Source: a bacterium
GTDB lineage: Bacteria; CG03
Direction of reading: 5' to 3'
DNA: 24,118 nucleotides
Assembly: GCA_013791675.1 (NCBI GenBank)
Contig: VMTI01000073.1
Span: 1 to 24,118 of the forward strand
In this document: positions 1 to 7,489 of the stretch, one piece after another
Position numbering within the stretch: position 1 is the first letter of the stretch
How the letters are laid out: each line of letters begins with the position of its first letter
Position numbers and translations under genes: made by a program
The notes under the pieces: model-generated
What the model was told of the DNA's origin: nothing
What the model saw: the letters and a program-made list of their open reading frames with translations, nothing else
Database searches by the model: none

Positions 1-1
1 G

Positions 2-154
2 CAACTCGCTAAAGAAAAACGCCCTGACCTGCCTATCAACATTGCTATGATCCCACCTGTCGACCTTTGTTCCTTACTTAAGAAAAAAATTGCTTTTTCA
101 AATAAAAGGGGTTATGATGTGTCTTCCCTTCCCTTACGAAAGATAGCTTTTTGA
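2..154 (+). CDS. C-terminal tail of an unidentified protein (cut by window edge)
   Basis: An open frame runs in from the left edge and ends at TGA 152-154, giving about 50 residues. The translation contains KEKRPDLPINIAMIPPVDLC near its start and ends LPLRKIAF. It reads as ordinary coding sequence with no internal stop, but I do not recognise the family. It faces the membrane-protein pair at 229-1343 tail to tail, with 74 bases between them and no clear terminator hairpin. The start and most of the gene lie outside the window, so even its coding status is only moderately supported. Confidence 0.4.
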   Translation, partial: QLAKEKRPDLPINIAMIPPVDLCSLLKKKIAFSNKRGYDVSSLPLRKIAF

Positions 155-228
155 TTGTGAAATTATTACTGCAGTTTTGAATAGAAAGATTGAAATGTCT
201 TATTGTAAAGCACCATCCCCAATTATTA

Positions 229-1002
229 CTAATATTTTTTAATTACTTCTTTCATTAATATTTCATTTTCTTCTGGTGTAAGTGGTATATTTTTAGGTCT
301 ACCTGGAAATAATTTTTCGTATGTTTCTATAAGCAAAGTTGCTCTTTGCGTCATTTCATCAAGTATAACGGGAAATTTAAACTTAATTACTTTAATATCT
401 TCCTTTCTGTTTTTTATGTTTTCTAATAAATTTTTGGCTTCCGAAAGCGCTTCTTCCCCCCGGTCCATAATATTCCTAAAAGAACCCTCGTTACTATCTA
501 CTAAACCTTTATGCCAACTATACAGCCTTTTAATTCCCTCATTAAATAAACGAATTCCAAATAAATGGTTTTCGTATTTTTTAATCGCTGTTTCAAAATC
601 TGTTATTGTGTTATATTTTCCTCTTTTTATTATTTTTTTAAGCATTCTAAAAGTAGCATTTTCCGGGGGAAGTCCAGCTATTTCCCACTTGGTACCAACA
701 AGAAGTATATAAGCAAAAATTAAAGAAACATCTCTTAAAATATCACCAATAATAGGTGTAGGTATAACGATAAGACCTATTAACATACTTGAAATAAAAC
801 AAGCGGGAATAGCCCATAAAAGATGAAATTTATTTAAAGAAGAGAAAAGAAAAAAGATTACAATTATTAACAGAAAAATTGTATGTAAGAATACTAAAAA
901 AGAAATGGATATGCCGCGTTTTGCACTCTCTCTTGCCCCATACAAAGAAAAAATAAAAACCGATAAAGCAATAGTCCAAATAATCCATTGCAAAATAATC
1001 AT
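229..1002 (-). CDS. Hypothetical multi-pass membrane protein with a C-terminal soluble domain
   Basis: The product is 257 aa. The first ~105 residues hold about four hydrophobic segments (roughly 2-21, 31-53, 60-82 and 86-103). The rest is a charged, mostly helical domain (residues ~110-257) rich in Lys and Glu, likely cytoplasmic, ending EVIKKY. I recognise no catalytic motif. The ATG overlaps the stop of the upstream gene as ATGA (999-1002), so the two are almost certainly translated together. The DNA is visibly AT-richer than mnmE next door, which suggests separate origin or relaxed selection. It could be a membrane sensor or effector, but the sequence does not say. It is unlikely to be a shadow frame, because the opposite strand has only broken short frames and the hydrophobic pattern is coherent. 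Confidence 0.7.
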   Translation of the reverse strand: MIILQWIIWTIALSVFIFSLYGARESAKRGISISFLVFLHTIFLLIIVIFFLFSSLNKFHLLWAIPACFISSMLIGLIVIPTPIIGDILRDVSLIFAYILLVGTKWEIAGLPPENATFRMLKKIIKRGKYNTITDFETAIKKYENHLFGIRLFNEGIKRLYSWHKGLVDSNEGSFRNIMDRGEEALSEAKNLLENIKNRKEDIKVIKFKFPVILDEMTQRATLLIETYEKLFPGRPKNIPLTPEENEILMKEVIKKY

Positions 1003-1343
1003 ATTAAAATCCTTTCGTCAAATATAAAACTATCAACATATTTATGGAACATCACGTCCCCCTTGCTCATCTTCAATATGGTAATCTCTCTCACTAATAT
1101 GACAAACAAAGCGCTGCCCACCATTGCTAATAGCCAACTTGCGATATTGAAAAATTTATATTGCCTCAAGTTTGTAATATTTATTACAAACACAATTAAA
1201 AAATTAAGCCAGAACCAAAATGCTATGGTATGAACTCGTTGTTTATTCTCTTTAAGATATCCAGAGTAAAAGCAATACAATACAACTGGAGTAATACAAA
1301 TCAAGCAAAATATCGGGAAAATATTATCAATAAATGTTTCCAC
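999..1343 (-). CDS. Hypothetical small membrane protein (three predicted membrane segments)
   Basis: The product is 114 aa with three hydrophobic stretches, near residues 7-27, 40-57 and 65-86, joined by short basic loops (KENKQR, LRQYK). The likely start is GTG at 1341-1343; there is no Shine-Dalgarno sequence, but a perfect TATAAT (1349-1354) lies five bases upstream, which suggests a leaderless message. The last codons overlap the next membrane gene by four bases (ATGA). Family not recognised. Its layout of membrane segment, basic loop and two more segments resembles the N-terminal part of the partner protein, so the two may be distant paralogues; that is inference from hydrophobic pattern only. 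Confidence 0.65.
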   Translation of the reverse strand: METFIDNIFPIFCLICITPVVLYCFYSGYLKENKQRVHTIAFWFWLNFLIVFVINITNLRQYKFFNIASWLLAMVGSALFVILVREITILKMSKGDVMFHKYVDSFIFDERILI

Positions 1344-1348
1344 TCTGA

Positions 1349-1354
1349 ATTATA
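1349..1354 (-). promoter_or_regulatory. Candidate -10 box for the membrane-gene pair
   Basis: On the minus strand TATAAT sits five bases before the GTG start at 1343. The best -35 candidates are TTGAAT (spacer 15) or TTTGAA (spacer 16), both imperfect. Initiation about seven bases downstream would fall on the start codon itself, giving a leaderless transcript. Confidence 0.4.
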
Positions 1355-1489
1355 CAAAATGCGGAGCTAATTCAAAAACGGAATGTTACTATTTTTGGTG
1401 AAACTTATAAGTATATTTTGGATTTTAAAATGCTAACTAACAGAATACCGGTTAAACTTCGGAAGGAAACAGGGCGACACCCGCCGGAT

Positions 1490-2896
1490 TTATTTGCCTA
1501 TGCAGAATTTTGAGAATATCTCGTTAATCATTTCTTCTCTGAATTCCCGTCCGGTTATTTTGTCAAGTTCACCGAGGGCTTTTTCCACAAGCCAGACGCT
1601 TTCGGCGGGCCTTTTGGTCAGAATTTTTTCCGCTTCTTTTATATTCAAGAGACAGTTTTTGAGGCATTCGGCCTGGCGCGCCGAGGTGACGAGAGTGTCA
1701 TCGTCGGAAATAAATGAGCCCGAAACAAGATGTCCGGCCAGGCGCTTCTTAAGTCCGTTGATGCCATATCCCGTGAGGCAGGATATATAAACGAGGCCGA
1801 ACCCCGTTTTCTTCTCCGGCTGTTTTTTCCCCAAATCCGTTTTGTTCCCCGCCATAATGATTTTTCGGCGGAATGGCTCGAGGAGCCGGGCAATATTTCT
1901 GTCTTTTTCATCAGTTTTTTTTGAGGCGTCAAACACGAATATGATAATGTTCGCGTCGGCTACGGCGTCCATGGTTTTATCCATGCCCATTTTTTCAATT
2001 ACGCCGTTTGGTTTTTTTCTTATACCGGCGGTGTCATAAAGTTCCGCGGGGATTCCGCCGATTTCAATGCTCTCCCTGATTATGTCTCTTGTTGTTCCGG
2101 GAATGGATGTGACGATTGCCCGCTCGGATGAGCTAAGCGCGTTTATGAGTGATGATTTTCCGACATTCGGTTTGCCAGCGATAACTATTTTCACGCCTTC
2201 GCTCGCGAGTTTTCCGCTGTCGTATCCCGAAAGCAGTTTTTGGCTTTCCGATCCGGCATGCGCGATATTCTTTTTTATTTTCGGCAGGCTGACAGTGATA
2301 TCGTCTTCCGGAAAATCTATCGCGGCGTTCAGTTCCGCGGCGGAAGAAATAAGAAGTGACCGCAGCTTGTTTATTTTTTCCGAGAGTTTTCCTCCCATCT
2401 GCGAAGCTGATATTTTTGCCGCCTTTTCACCGCGCGCGTTTATTATGCCGGCGACGGCTTCCGCCTGCACGAGGTCTATGCGCCCGTTTAAGAAAGCCCG
2501 TTTTGTGAATTCTCCGGGTTTGGCGGATCTCACGCCGTGTTTCAGTATGAGCTGATATATTTTTTTTATTACCACGGGCCCGCCGTGCGATGAAATTTCC
2601 GCGACGTCTTCGCGTGTGTAGCTTCGGGGGCTTTTCATAAGAAAAACAAGAACCTCGTCTATCACTTCCCCGCCGTCGTGTATATGGCCGTAAGTGATGG
2701 TGTGGGAGGGAATGCGTTTTATTTTTTTACGGTCCGCAGGTTTGAATATTTTCTCAAGGATTTTTATTGTGTCTTTTCCGCTTATCCGGATGAGCCCGAC
2801 GCTTGAATGCCCCCACGCGCTTATGGGCGCGGCTATGGTATCGGGATAATATTTTACCCCTGCCGCACTGCCGGTAAGCACTTCCGCCCCGGTCAT
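1490..2896 (-). CDS. mnmE: tRNA modification GTPase MnmE (TrmE)
   Basis: MnmE works with MnmG to install the carboxymethylaminomethyl group (or a related group) on U34 of tRNAs reading split codon boxes. The 468-aa product has the full architecture. An N-terminal formyl-THF-binding domain starts at DTIAAP (residues 19-24). The G domain carries GKPNVGKSS (241-249), a TT switch in PGTTRD, DTAG (288-291) and NKTD (351-354). The C-terminal helical domain ends FCIGK with the conserved catalytic Cys465. The start ATG overlaps the yidC stop as ATGA (2893-2896). This start gives an N-terminal extension of about 15 residues over the usual family start. It is the last gene of the rpmH-rnpA-yidD-yidC-mnmE cluster, an order conserved in many bacteria. 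Length and all motifs look normal. Confidence 0.97.
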   Translation of the reverse strand: MTGAEVLTGSAAGVKYYPDTIAAPISAWGHSSVGLIRISGKDTIKILEKIFKPADRKKIKRIPSHTITYGHIHDGGEVIDEVLVFLMKSPRSYTREDVAEISSHGGPVVIKKIYQLILKHGVRSAKPGEFTKRAFLNGRIDLVQAEAVAGIINARGEKAAKISASQMGGKLSEKINKLRSLLISSAAELNAAIDFPEDDITVSLPKIKKNIAHAGSESQKLLSGYDSGKLASEGVKIVIAGKPNVGKSSLINALSSSERAIVTSIPGTTRDIIRESIEIGGIPAELYDTAGIRKKPNGVIEKMGMDKTMDAVADANIIIFVFDASKKTDEKDRNIARLLEPFRRKIIMAGNKTDLGKKQPEKKTGFGLVYISCLTGYGINGLKKRLAGHLVSGSFISDDDTLVTSARQAECLKNCLLNIKEAEKILTKRPAESVWLVEKALGELDKITGREFREEMINEIFSKFCIGK

Positions 2897-4398
2897 TTTA
2901 ATTTTTTCAGTAAAAGGTGTTGCGCCAGGGTGATGACATTGCTGGTCAGCCAGTACAGGCCCAGCCCCGACGGAAATTTAAGAAATATAAATGTAAAGAA
3001 GATCGGCATCAAAAGCAGCATTTTCTGCTGAGGATCCGTTATGCTTAGTTTCTGCTGAAAAAACATTGTGGCGCCCATAAGAATAGGTAAAGGCCCAATC
3101 GGCCATGACCCTATGAAAGGCAGAAAAGCGGGCAGATGGCCGAAGAGCATATCCGGCTTTGAAAGGTCGGTGAGCCAGAAAATGAAAGGCGCCCCCCTCA
3201 GTTCCACGAGTTCCTGCAGCATTGTAAACAAGCTCCAGAAGATAGGTATCTGTATTAGCACGGGAAGACAGCCGCCGAGAGGATTCACTTTCTGCACACG
3301 GTAAAGATTGAGAAGCTCCTCGTTCATGCGCTTGGGGTCGTCCTTGTGCTGCGCTTGCAGTTTTTTAACATAGGGCTGTATTCGTTTCATGGCCTCCGCA
3401 GATTTTATATTTTTCTTTGTCAGCGGAAACATAAAAATCTGGATAATCAGCGTTAGAAGGCATATCGCCCAGCCGTAATTGCCGAAAATGCCGTAAAAGA
3501 AATGAAGTATCTGCAGAAAAAAAACGCTTATAAAGGAAAACAGCCCGAGGTTCAGGGTTTTCTCAAGACCGATTTTTCTTTCAGAGAGCCTGTAATATGA
3601 TTTTTCCGCGGCAAGTATTTTTAGTGTCAGCGAATTTCCGTCAGAAGAGAAAAGTATTTCAGGAACAGGCTGCTCCGGGTCGCAGGAGAAAGAAAGTTTT
3701 CCTTCGGGAAAGAAGGCCAGTATGAAATATCTGTTTGATACGCTTGCCCATTTATATAAGGACCGTTCAACCGCAGCGGAAATTTTTTTTACTTTTTCAC
3801 CGTTGTTGTAATAAAATTTCTGCAGTTTTCGTTTTTCCTGTTCCTCCATAAGTTCGGGGTCGGAGCCGATTCCGCCCGCCCATGAGGCGCGCACTTTCTT
3901 ATTATTAAGCGCTGAAAGATTTACCAGCAGGAATTCGTTATCAAAGGAGTAAACGGCGGAAGCTGTTTTGTAAGAAACCAGTATTTTATTTCCGGTCTTT
4001 TTAACAATAGGATTTTTGAGTTCGTCCTCGCCCGCGTAAAGATGAAAAGGATTTGTCTCGCCCTCTTTTATAAGATTGACTTCGCCGTTTGTTTCCTTTA
4101 TGTAAAGGCTTCGTATGGCTCCGGTTTTTGTTCCAATCAGGCATCGCGTCGTAGAATTTGATATTTCCAGAGTGCTTTCCTTCTTATGGGAGGGGATTGG
4201 TGAAGGAATTTCCGTATCCTTCGCGGGGCTTGTTTTAATTGAGGAGGGAGATTCTTTTTCATTGAGGGTTACTTCTGTTTTTTGGGGAATAATTTCATTT
4301 CCGGCGTTTTGTTTTTTTGAAATTGCCCCCCACCACAGAGCCAGCACCAAAAATGAAAGAGCAACCGCGAGAGCCGAGCGTTTATCCATATCGTTCAT
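2893..4398 (-). CDS. yidC: Membrane protein insertase YidC
   Basis: YidC inserts membrane proteins into the inner membrane, alone or with SecYEG. The 501-aa product begins with a charged start and a first membrane segment (residues ~9-26). A Ser/Pro/Lys-rich linker follows, then a periplasmic beta-rich domain (~75-280). The conserved 60KD_IMP insertase core fills about 290-500, with membrane segments around YGWAICLLTLIIQIFMFPLT, a coiled cytoplasmic hairpin (AMKRIQPYVKKLQAQ) and the NPLGGCLPVLIQIPIF segment. This is the diderm form; it is somewhat shorter than the E. coli protein because the periplasmic domain is smaller. The ATG at 4398 has a strong Shine-Dalgarno (AAGGAG, spacing 8). yidD ends 32 bases upstream and mnmE overlaps the 3' end. 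Confidence 0.97.
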   Translation of the reverse strand: MNDMDKRSALAVALSFLVLALWWGAISKKQNAGNEIIPQKTEVTLNEKESPSSIKTSPAKDTEIPSPIPSHKKESTLEISNSTTRCLIGTKTGAIRSLYIKETNGEVNLIKEGETNPFHLYAGEDELKNPIVKKTGNKILVSYKTASAVYSFDNEFLLVNLSALNNKKVRASWAGGIGSDPELMEEQEKRKLQKFYYNNGEKVKKISAAVERSLYKWASVSNRYFILAFFPEGKLSFSCDPEQPVPEILFSSDGNSLTLKILAAEKSYYRLSERKIGLEKTLNLGLFSFISVFFLQILHFFYGIFGNYGWAICLLTLIIQIFMFPLTKKNIKSAEAMKRIQPYVKKLQAQHKDDPKRMNEELLNLYRVQKVNPLGGCLPVLIQIPIFWSLFTMLQELVELRGAPFIFWLTDLSKPDMLFGHLPAFLPFIGSWPIGPLPILMGATMFFQQKLSITDPQQKMLLLMPIFFTFIFLKFPSGLGLYWLTSNVITLAQHLLLKKLK

Positions 4399-4430
4399 AA
4401 TATTTCTCCTTAATTTTTAATTGTGCCGTC

Positions 4431-4637
4431 TTACGGCATATCAATTCCGCCGCGCGAGAAAGGATGACAGCGCATCAATCGCAGAAAACTTTTGAAAGAG
4501 CCTTTTACGATACCGTATTTTGCGATGGCCTCAAGAAAATAATTTGAGCACGATGGATAAAACCTGCAGGAAGGCGTTCTCGGCACTGCCTGCCATATTT
4601 TCACGGGAAAGCTTATAACGGTTTTCAAAAAATTCAT
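4431..4637 (-). CDS. yidD: Membrane protein insertion efficiency factor YidD
   Basis: YidD is a small membrane-associated protein that assists YidC-dependent insertion. From the chosen ATG the product is 68 aa, with the family signature CRFYPSCSNYFLEAIAKYG (Cys24, Cys30) and RCHPFSRGG (Cys57). The open frame extends ten codons further upstream to 4667. I chose the ATG at 4637 because it overlaps the rnpA stop as ATGA and is preceded by AGGA at seven bases. It also gives the usual N-terminus, a short amphipathic helix before the PSCR motif. The C-terminus stops at GGIDMP, a little earlier than in many homologues. Confidence 0.93.
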   Translation of the reverse strand: MNFLKTVISFPVKIWQAVPRTPSCRFYPSCSNYFLEAIAKYGIVKGSFKSFLRLMRCHPFSRGGIDMP

Positions 4638-4936
4638 AAACATTTCCTGAGGACGTCTTTGAGGCACCGCGAAAATTCGCCGTATTCGGCCGGCGGCGCT
4701 TTCCTTAGCGTCACACAGATATCACTTCTTTTTTCCATCGCCAGGGCTCTTGATGTTTCTCTTATCCAACGTTTTATTTTATTTCTTTGCACGGCCAGCG
4801 GTATGATCCGTTTGGCTATTCTTAAACGGACGCGTTTCCCCTGCGGCTGATCTCCCAGAACAAAACATCTGAAAAATTGATTTTCTGTGAATTTATTACG
4901 GTGTGAGTTTTTTTCTGCCTTTCTTGCGTCTTGCAT
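4634..4936 (-). CDS. rnpA: Ribonuclease P protein component
   Basis: RnpA is the protein subunit of RNase P, which trims tRNA 5' leaders. The 100-aa product carries the basic central helix RLRIAKRIIPLAVQRNKIKR, which includes the RNxxKR signature (QRNKIKRWIRE). An in-frame TGA lies immediately upstream of the ATG at 4934-4936, so the start cannot be further out. No other ATG lies in frame before the conserved core. The gene therefore overlaps the 3' end of rpmH by 41 bases. A GGAG lies about 12 bases before the ATG. The N-terminal part is poorly conserved; it lacks the usual Arg-Leu and Phe positions before the first strand. Its stop overlaps the yidD start. Confidence 0.9.
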   Translation of the reverse strand: MQDARKAEKNSHRNKFTENQFFRCFVLGDQPQGKRVRLRIAKRIIPLAVQRNKIKRWIRETSRALAMEKRSDICVTLRKAPPAEYGEFSRCLKDVLRKCL

Positions 4937-5030
4937 TCAAAACATTCACTCCGGAAGATGTCTGCATCCTCTTTCTAAAGCCGTGTTTTTTCGCCCGCTT
5001 TTTTTTATGTGGCTGATAAGTTCTTTTCAT
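4896..5030 (-). CDS. rpmH: 50S ribosomal protein L34
   Basis: A 44-codon gene on the minus strand gives the very basic L34 protein. It starts MKRTYQPHKKKRAKKHGF, continues RKRM and SSGVNVLNARRKKGRKKL, and ends TP. These are the hallmark residues of L34 (KRTYQP near the start, HGFRxRM, RRxKGRxxL). ATG is at 5028-5030 and TAA at 4896-4898. No Shine-Dalgarno sequence precedes it, but a TTGACA and a TATAAG/TAAGAA element end only about 10 bases upstream, so the message may be leaderless. It heads the rpmH-rnpA-yidD-yidC-mnmE cluster. In many genomes dnaA and the origin lie upstream of rpmH; here hisF does. Confidence 0.97.
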   Translation of the reverse strand: MKRTYQPHKKKRAKKHGFRKRMQTSSGVNVLNARRKKGRKKLTP

Positions 5031-5039
5031 AGGACATGA

Positions 5040-5067
5040 TTCTTATAAAAAAAACAGCTTTTGTCAA
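5040..5067 (-). promoter_or_regulatory. Candidate promoter of the rpmH cluster
   Basis: On the minus strand a perfect TTGACA (5062-5067) is followed by a T-rich spacer and TATAAG (5042-5047, spacer 14) or TAAGAA (5040-5045, spacer 16). The predicted transcription start falls about 3-5 bases before the rpmH ATG. The -35 is strong and the -10 imperfect. Confidence 0.5.
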
Positions 5068-5080
5068 TAATCATTGAATA

Positions 5081-5869
5081 TTACATGCGAACGGGAATGC
5101 CGTTTTTGAAGAGATATTTTTTAGCCTCTGCAATGGAAAATTTTCCAAAGTGAAATATTGAAGCCGCCAGCACCGCGTCGGCCTTGCCTCTGTTCAGAGC
5201 GTCTTTGAGATGAATCAGCTCGCCCGCTCCGCCGGAAGCTATAACGGGTACCGTGACAGCGCTTGACACCGCTGCTGTTAATTCTATGTCAAAACCTGAC
5301 TGGGTGCCGTCTTTGTCCATACTGGTGAGAAGTATTTCGCCGGAACCCAGCGAAATAGTTTTTTTCGCCCATTCAATTACATCCATTCCCGTAGGTTTTC
5401 TTCCGCCGTAAGTATAAACTTCCCATTTTCCGGGGGCTGTTTGTTTTGCGTCAATTGCCGTGATTATGCACTGGTCGCCGAATTCCCTCGATGCCTCACG
5501 GATAAGTGAGGGATTCTCAACGGCCGCGGTGTTTATGGACACTTTGTCCGCACCCGCCTTAAGAAGATCCGAGATATCCGAGAGTTTTCTTATGCCTCCC
5601 CCCACTGTCAGGGGGATAAAAACTTTTTCGGCTGTTTTTGCGACGATTTCAAGCATTGCGGGGCGGTTTTCCACGGACGCGGTTATGTCCAGATAAACCA
5701 GCTCATCCGCTCCGGCTTCCGCGTAGGCGGCGGCGATTTCCACGGGGTCTCCCGCGTCCACAAGATCAACAAAATTAACTCCTTTTACCACGCGCCCGTT
5801 TTTTACGTCAAGGCATGGAATTATTCTTTTCGCCAGGCCGTCTTTCAGACGCGCTTTTGAATCATTCAT
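5081..5869 (-). CDS. hisF: Imidazole glycerol phosphate synthase, cyclase subunit HisF
   Basis: HisF takes ammonia made by HisH and converts PRFAR to imidazole glycerol phosphate and AICAR, in histidine and purine metabolism. From the ATG at 5869 the product is 262 aa with the (beta/alpha)8 landmarks: KRIIPCLDVKNGRVVKG with catalytic Asp21, LTVGGGIR, INTAAVENP, TAIDAK with catalytic Asp140, TSMDKDGT and PVIASGGAG. A longer open frame reaches 5956. The inner start is preferred because it overlaps the hisH stop as ATGA, is preceded by GGAGG at six bases, and matches the family N-terminus. hisH and hisF sit together, away from any other his gene in this window, downstream of the dcw genes. Confidence 0.97.
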   Translation of the reverse strand: MNDSKARLKDGLAKRIIPCLDVKNGRVVKGVNFVDLVDAGDPVEIAAAYAEAGADELVYLDITASVENRPAMLEIVAKTAEKVFIPLTVGGGIRKLSDISDLLKAGADKVSINTAAVENPSLIREASREFGDQCIITAIDAKQTAPGKWEVYTYGGRKPTGMDVIEWAKKTISLGSGEILLTSMDKDGTQSGFDIELTAAVSSAVTVPVIASGGAGELIHLKDALNRGKADAVLAASIFHFGKFSIAEAKKYLFKNGIPVRM

Positions 5870-6498
5870 TGGCGGCCTCCGCATTTTCTTATAAAGTTTT
5901 TCATAATTTGAAGTCCGTTGTTTCCGCTTTTCTCCGGATGGAACTGCATCGCCCAAAGATTGTTTTTCACAATGGATGAAGTGAAGCTATCTCCGTAGTT
6001 TGTTGTTGAGGATACGATAGAGGAATCTTCGGGAGTCACATAATACGAGTGAACGAAATAAAAATAGGAGCCGTCGGCTATTCCCTCAAACAATTCTGTT
6101 TTTTGCTTTTGAAACCTTATGCGGTTCCATCCCATATGGGGGATTTTCAGATTGTTTCCGAAAAGTTTCACATTGCCTTTTATTATGTCCATGCCCTTAG
6201 CTTCGCCGTGTTCGGAGCTTTTGGTAAAAAGCATCTGAAGCCCGAGGCATATTCCGAGGCAGGGTTTGCCTGAAGCTATTTGAGATTTGATAATTTTTAC
6301 GAGATTAGCTTTTTTCAGATTGTTCATTCCTTTTCCGAAAGCCCCGACGCCCGGTATAACAATGCCATCGGAGGATTCTATCTTTTTAATTTCGGAGCTC
6401 ACCCGCACAGATCCGCCCGCAAGCTCCAGAGCCTTGCTGACGCTTTTGACATTACCCAAGCCGTAGTCTATAACGGTTATGGAGGGTTTTATTGCCAT
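5866..6498 (-). CDS. hisH: Imidazole glycerol phosphate synthase, glutaminase subunit HisH
   Basis: HisH is the class I glutamine amidotransferase that feeds ammonia to HisF. From the ATG at 6498 the product is 210 aa. It shows the start strand ITVIDYGLGNVKSV, the oxyanion region PGVGAFGKG, the nucleophile Cys84 in GICLGLQMLF, HMGWN, and the catalytic pair His187/Glu189 in QFHPEKSG. An upstream in-frame ATG at 6519 would add seven residues inside the preceding gene; the 6498 start matches the family better. It overlaps the acyltransferase stop by ten bases and hisF by four, so it is tightly coupled to both. Confidence 0.97.
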   Translation of the reverse strand: MAIKPSITVIDYGLGNVKSVSKALELAGGSVRVSSEIKKIESSDGIVIPGVGAFGKGMNNLKKANLVKIIKSQIASGKPCLGICLGLQMLFTKSSEHGEAKGMDIIKGNVKLFGNNLKIPHMGWNRIRFQKQKTELFEGIADGSYFYFVHSYYVTPEDSSIVSSTTNYGDSFTSSIVKNNLWAMQFHPEKSGNNGLQIMKNFIRKCGGRQ

Positions 6499-7382
6499 CT
6501 TTTGTGAAACCACCACCATTGTCCGGGATCTTTTCTTATGGCTTGCTCAATTTGAGCTGTAAATTTCTGCGTGTTTTCGGTCTCATCGTTTCCGATAGGG
6601 ATTGCTTTGCCTATGGTTATTATATGTTTTGCGCCTTTGCGAATAATGAAAGCCGGCAATACTGTTGCTGAAGTTCTTCGCGCGAGGGTGTCTGCTCCGG
6701 GCGCGGTGAGTACATTTCTGCCGAAAAATTTTGTCTTTATGCCGTTTGAAAATCGCTGGTCCACAAATATAAAAAGAGAATGCCCCGCGTTGAGTTCTTT
6801 AAGCGATTTTTTCAAAGCAATGAAACGCGGTTTGTAATATATGATGGTTTTGAAAATATCTTTGGGATTGGCCAGACGCTGCCGGTAAACATTGAACATG
6901 TCTTCCACATGTTTGTTGGATAGGGCCTTAAGTATAAGGTGCATATCAAATTTATCCAGAATGAATTTGCACACCATGATAGGGAATTGCCCTATGTGCC
7001 CGGAAATGAAAAGAACAGGCCCTTTCTTCAGCGCCTCAGTATAGTTTTCAAGGCCCCTATATTCAAATCTGCGGTTGATTTCAGCGGGGCCGTGCACATA
7101 ATAATATCGTATTTCCAGAACGCCTCTGATTAAATTCTGAAAAGATTCCAGGGCTATTTTTCTCTTTTCCCTCTTTGTTTTTAAATTACCGAAAGCTTCA
7201 TCAAGATTTCGGAGAGCAACCCGTCTTCTGGCGAACAAGATCAAATAACACAAGTAGCCGAGTATGTCCGCGAGCTTGTTTAAAAGGTGTATGGAACACG
7301 GCGTTATCAGGAGAAAGAACAATTTCAATTTAATGAAGAGCATGAAATCCAGAATTTCTTTTGCGTTATTTTTTATTTTCAT
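6489..7382 (-). CDS. LpxL/HtrB-family lipid A-type acyltransferase
   Basis: The product is 297 aa with an N-terminal membrane anchor (residues ~14-50), then RRRVALRNLDEAFG, typical of the family. The acyltransferase core has ISGHIGQFP, FVDQRF, FFGRNVLTAPGADTLARRT and the C-terminal QWWWFHKRW signature. Family members transfer acyl chains to lipid A or similar lipids at the inner membrane. The catalytic motif is normally HX4(D/E); here His129 is followed at the acidic position by Pro134, so activity or substrate may differ. The start lies only 11 bases after the tRNA-Gly 3' end with a weak ribosome site, so it is probably co-transcribed with the tRNA. hisH overlaps its end. The family is secure but the substrate is not. 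Confidence 0.88.
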   Translation of the reverse strand: MKIKNNAKEILDFMLFIKLKLFFLLITPCSIHLLNKLADILGYLCYLILFARRRVALRNLDEAFGNLKTKREKRKIALESFQNLIRGVLEIRYYYVHGPAEINRRFEYRGLENYTEALKKGPVLFISGHIGQFPIMVCKFILDKFDMHLILKALSNKHVEDMFNVYRQRLANPKDIFKTIIYYKPRFIALKKSLKELNAGHSLFIFVDQRFSNGIKTKFFGRNVLTAPGADTLARRTSATVLPAFIIRKGAKHIITIGKAIPIGNDETENTQKFTAQIEQAIRKDPGQWWWFHKRWQ

Positions 7383-7393
7383 ATTTTCTTTTT

Positions 7394-7464
7394 AGCGGGT
7401 GAGGGGAATCGGACCCCCGTCTTCAGCTTGGGAAGCTGACATTCTGCCATTGAACCACACCCGC
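7394..7464 (-). tRNA. tRNA-Gly (anticodon CCC)
   Basis: Read on the minus strand, a 71-nt cloverleaf begins GCGGGTG and closes with CACCCGC plus discriminator T. The anticodon arm is TCAGC-TTCCCAA-GCTGA, so the anticodon is CCC and it reads GGG. The T arm GGGGG/CCCCT closes a TCCGATT loop. CCA is not encoded. It lies inside the dcw-to-his gene string, between ftsW (25 bases away) and the acyltransferase (11 bases away). Confidence 0.95.
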
Positions 7465-7489
7465 GAAAATTAAATTCAGTTCCTCTCTC

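Noticed and set aside
1473..1485. Rho-independent terminator after mnmE
   Set aside because: The minus strand can form a 4-bp GGCG/CGCC hairpin, but the stem is short and no proper T-run follows.
4896..5080. Replication origin next to rpmH
   Set aside because: rpmH often neighbours dnaA and oriC, but there is no dnaA here and I see no cluster of TTATCCACA-like boxes in the 50-base gap.
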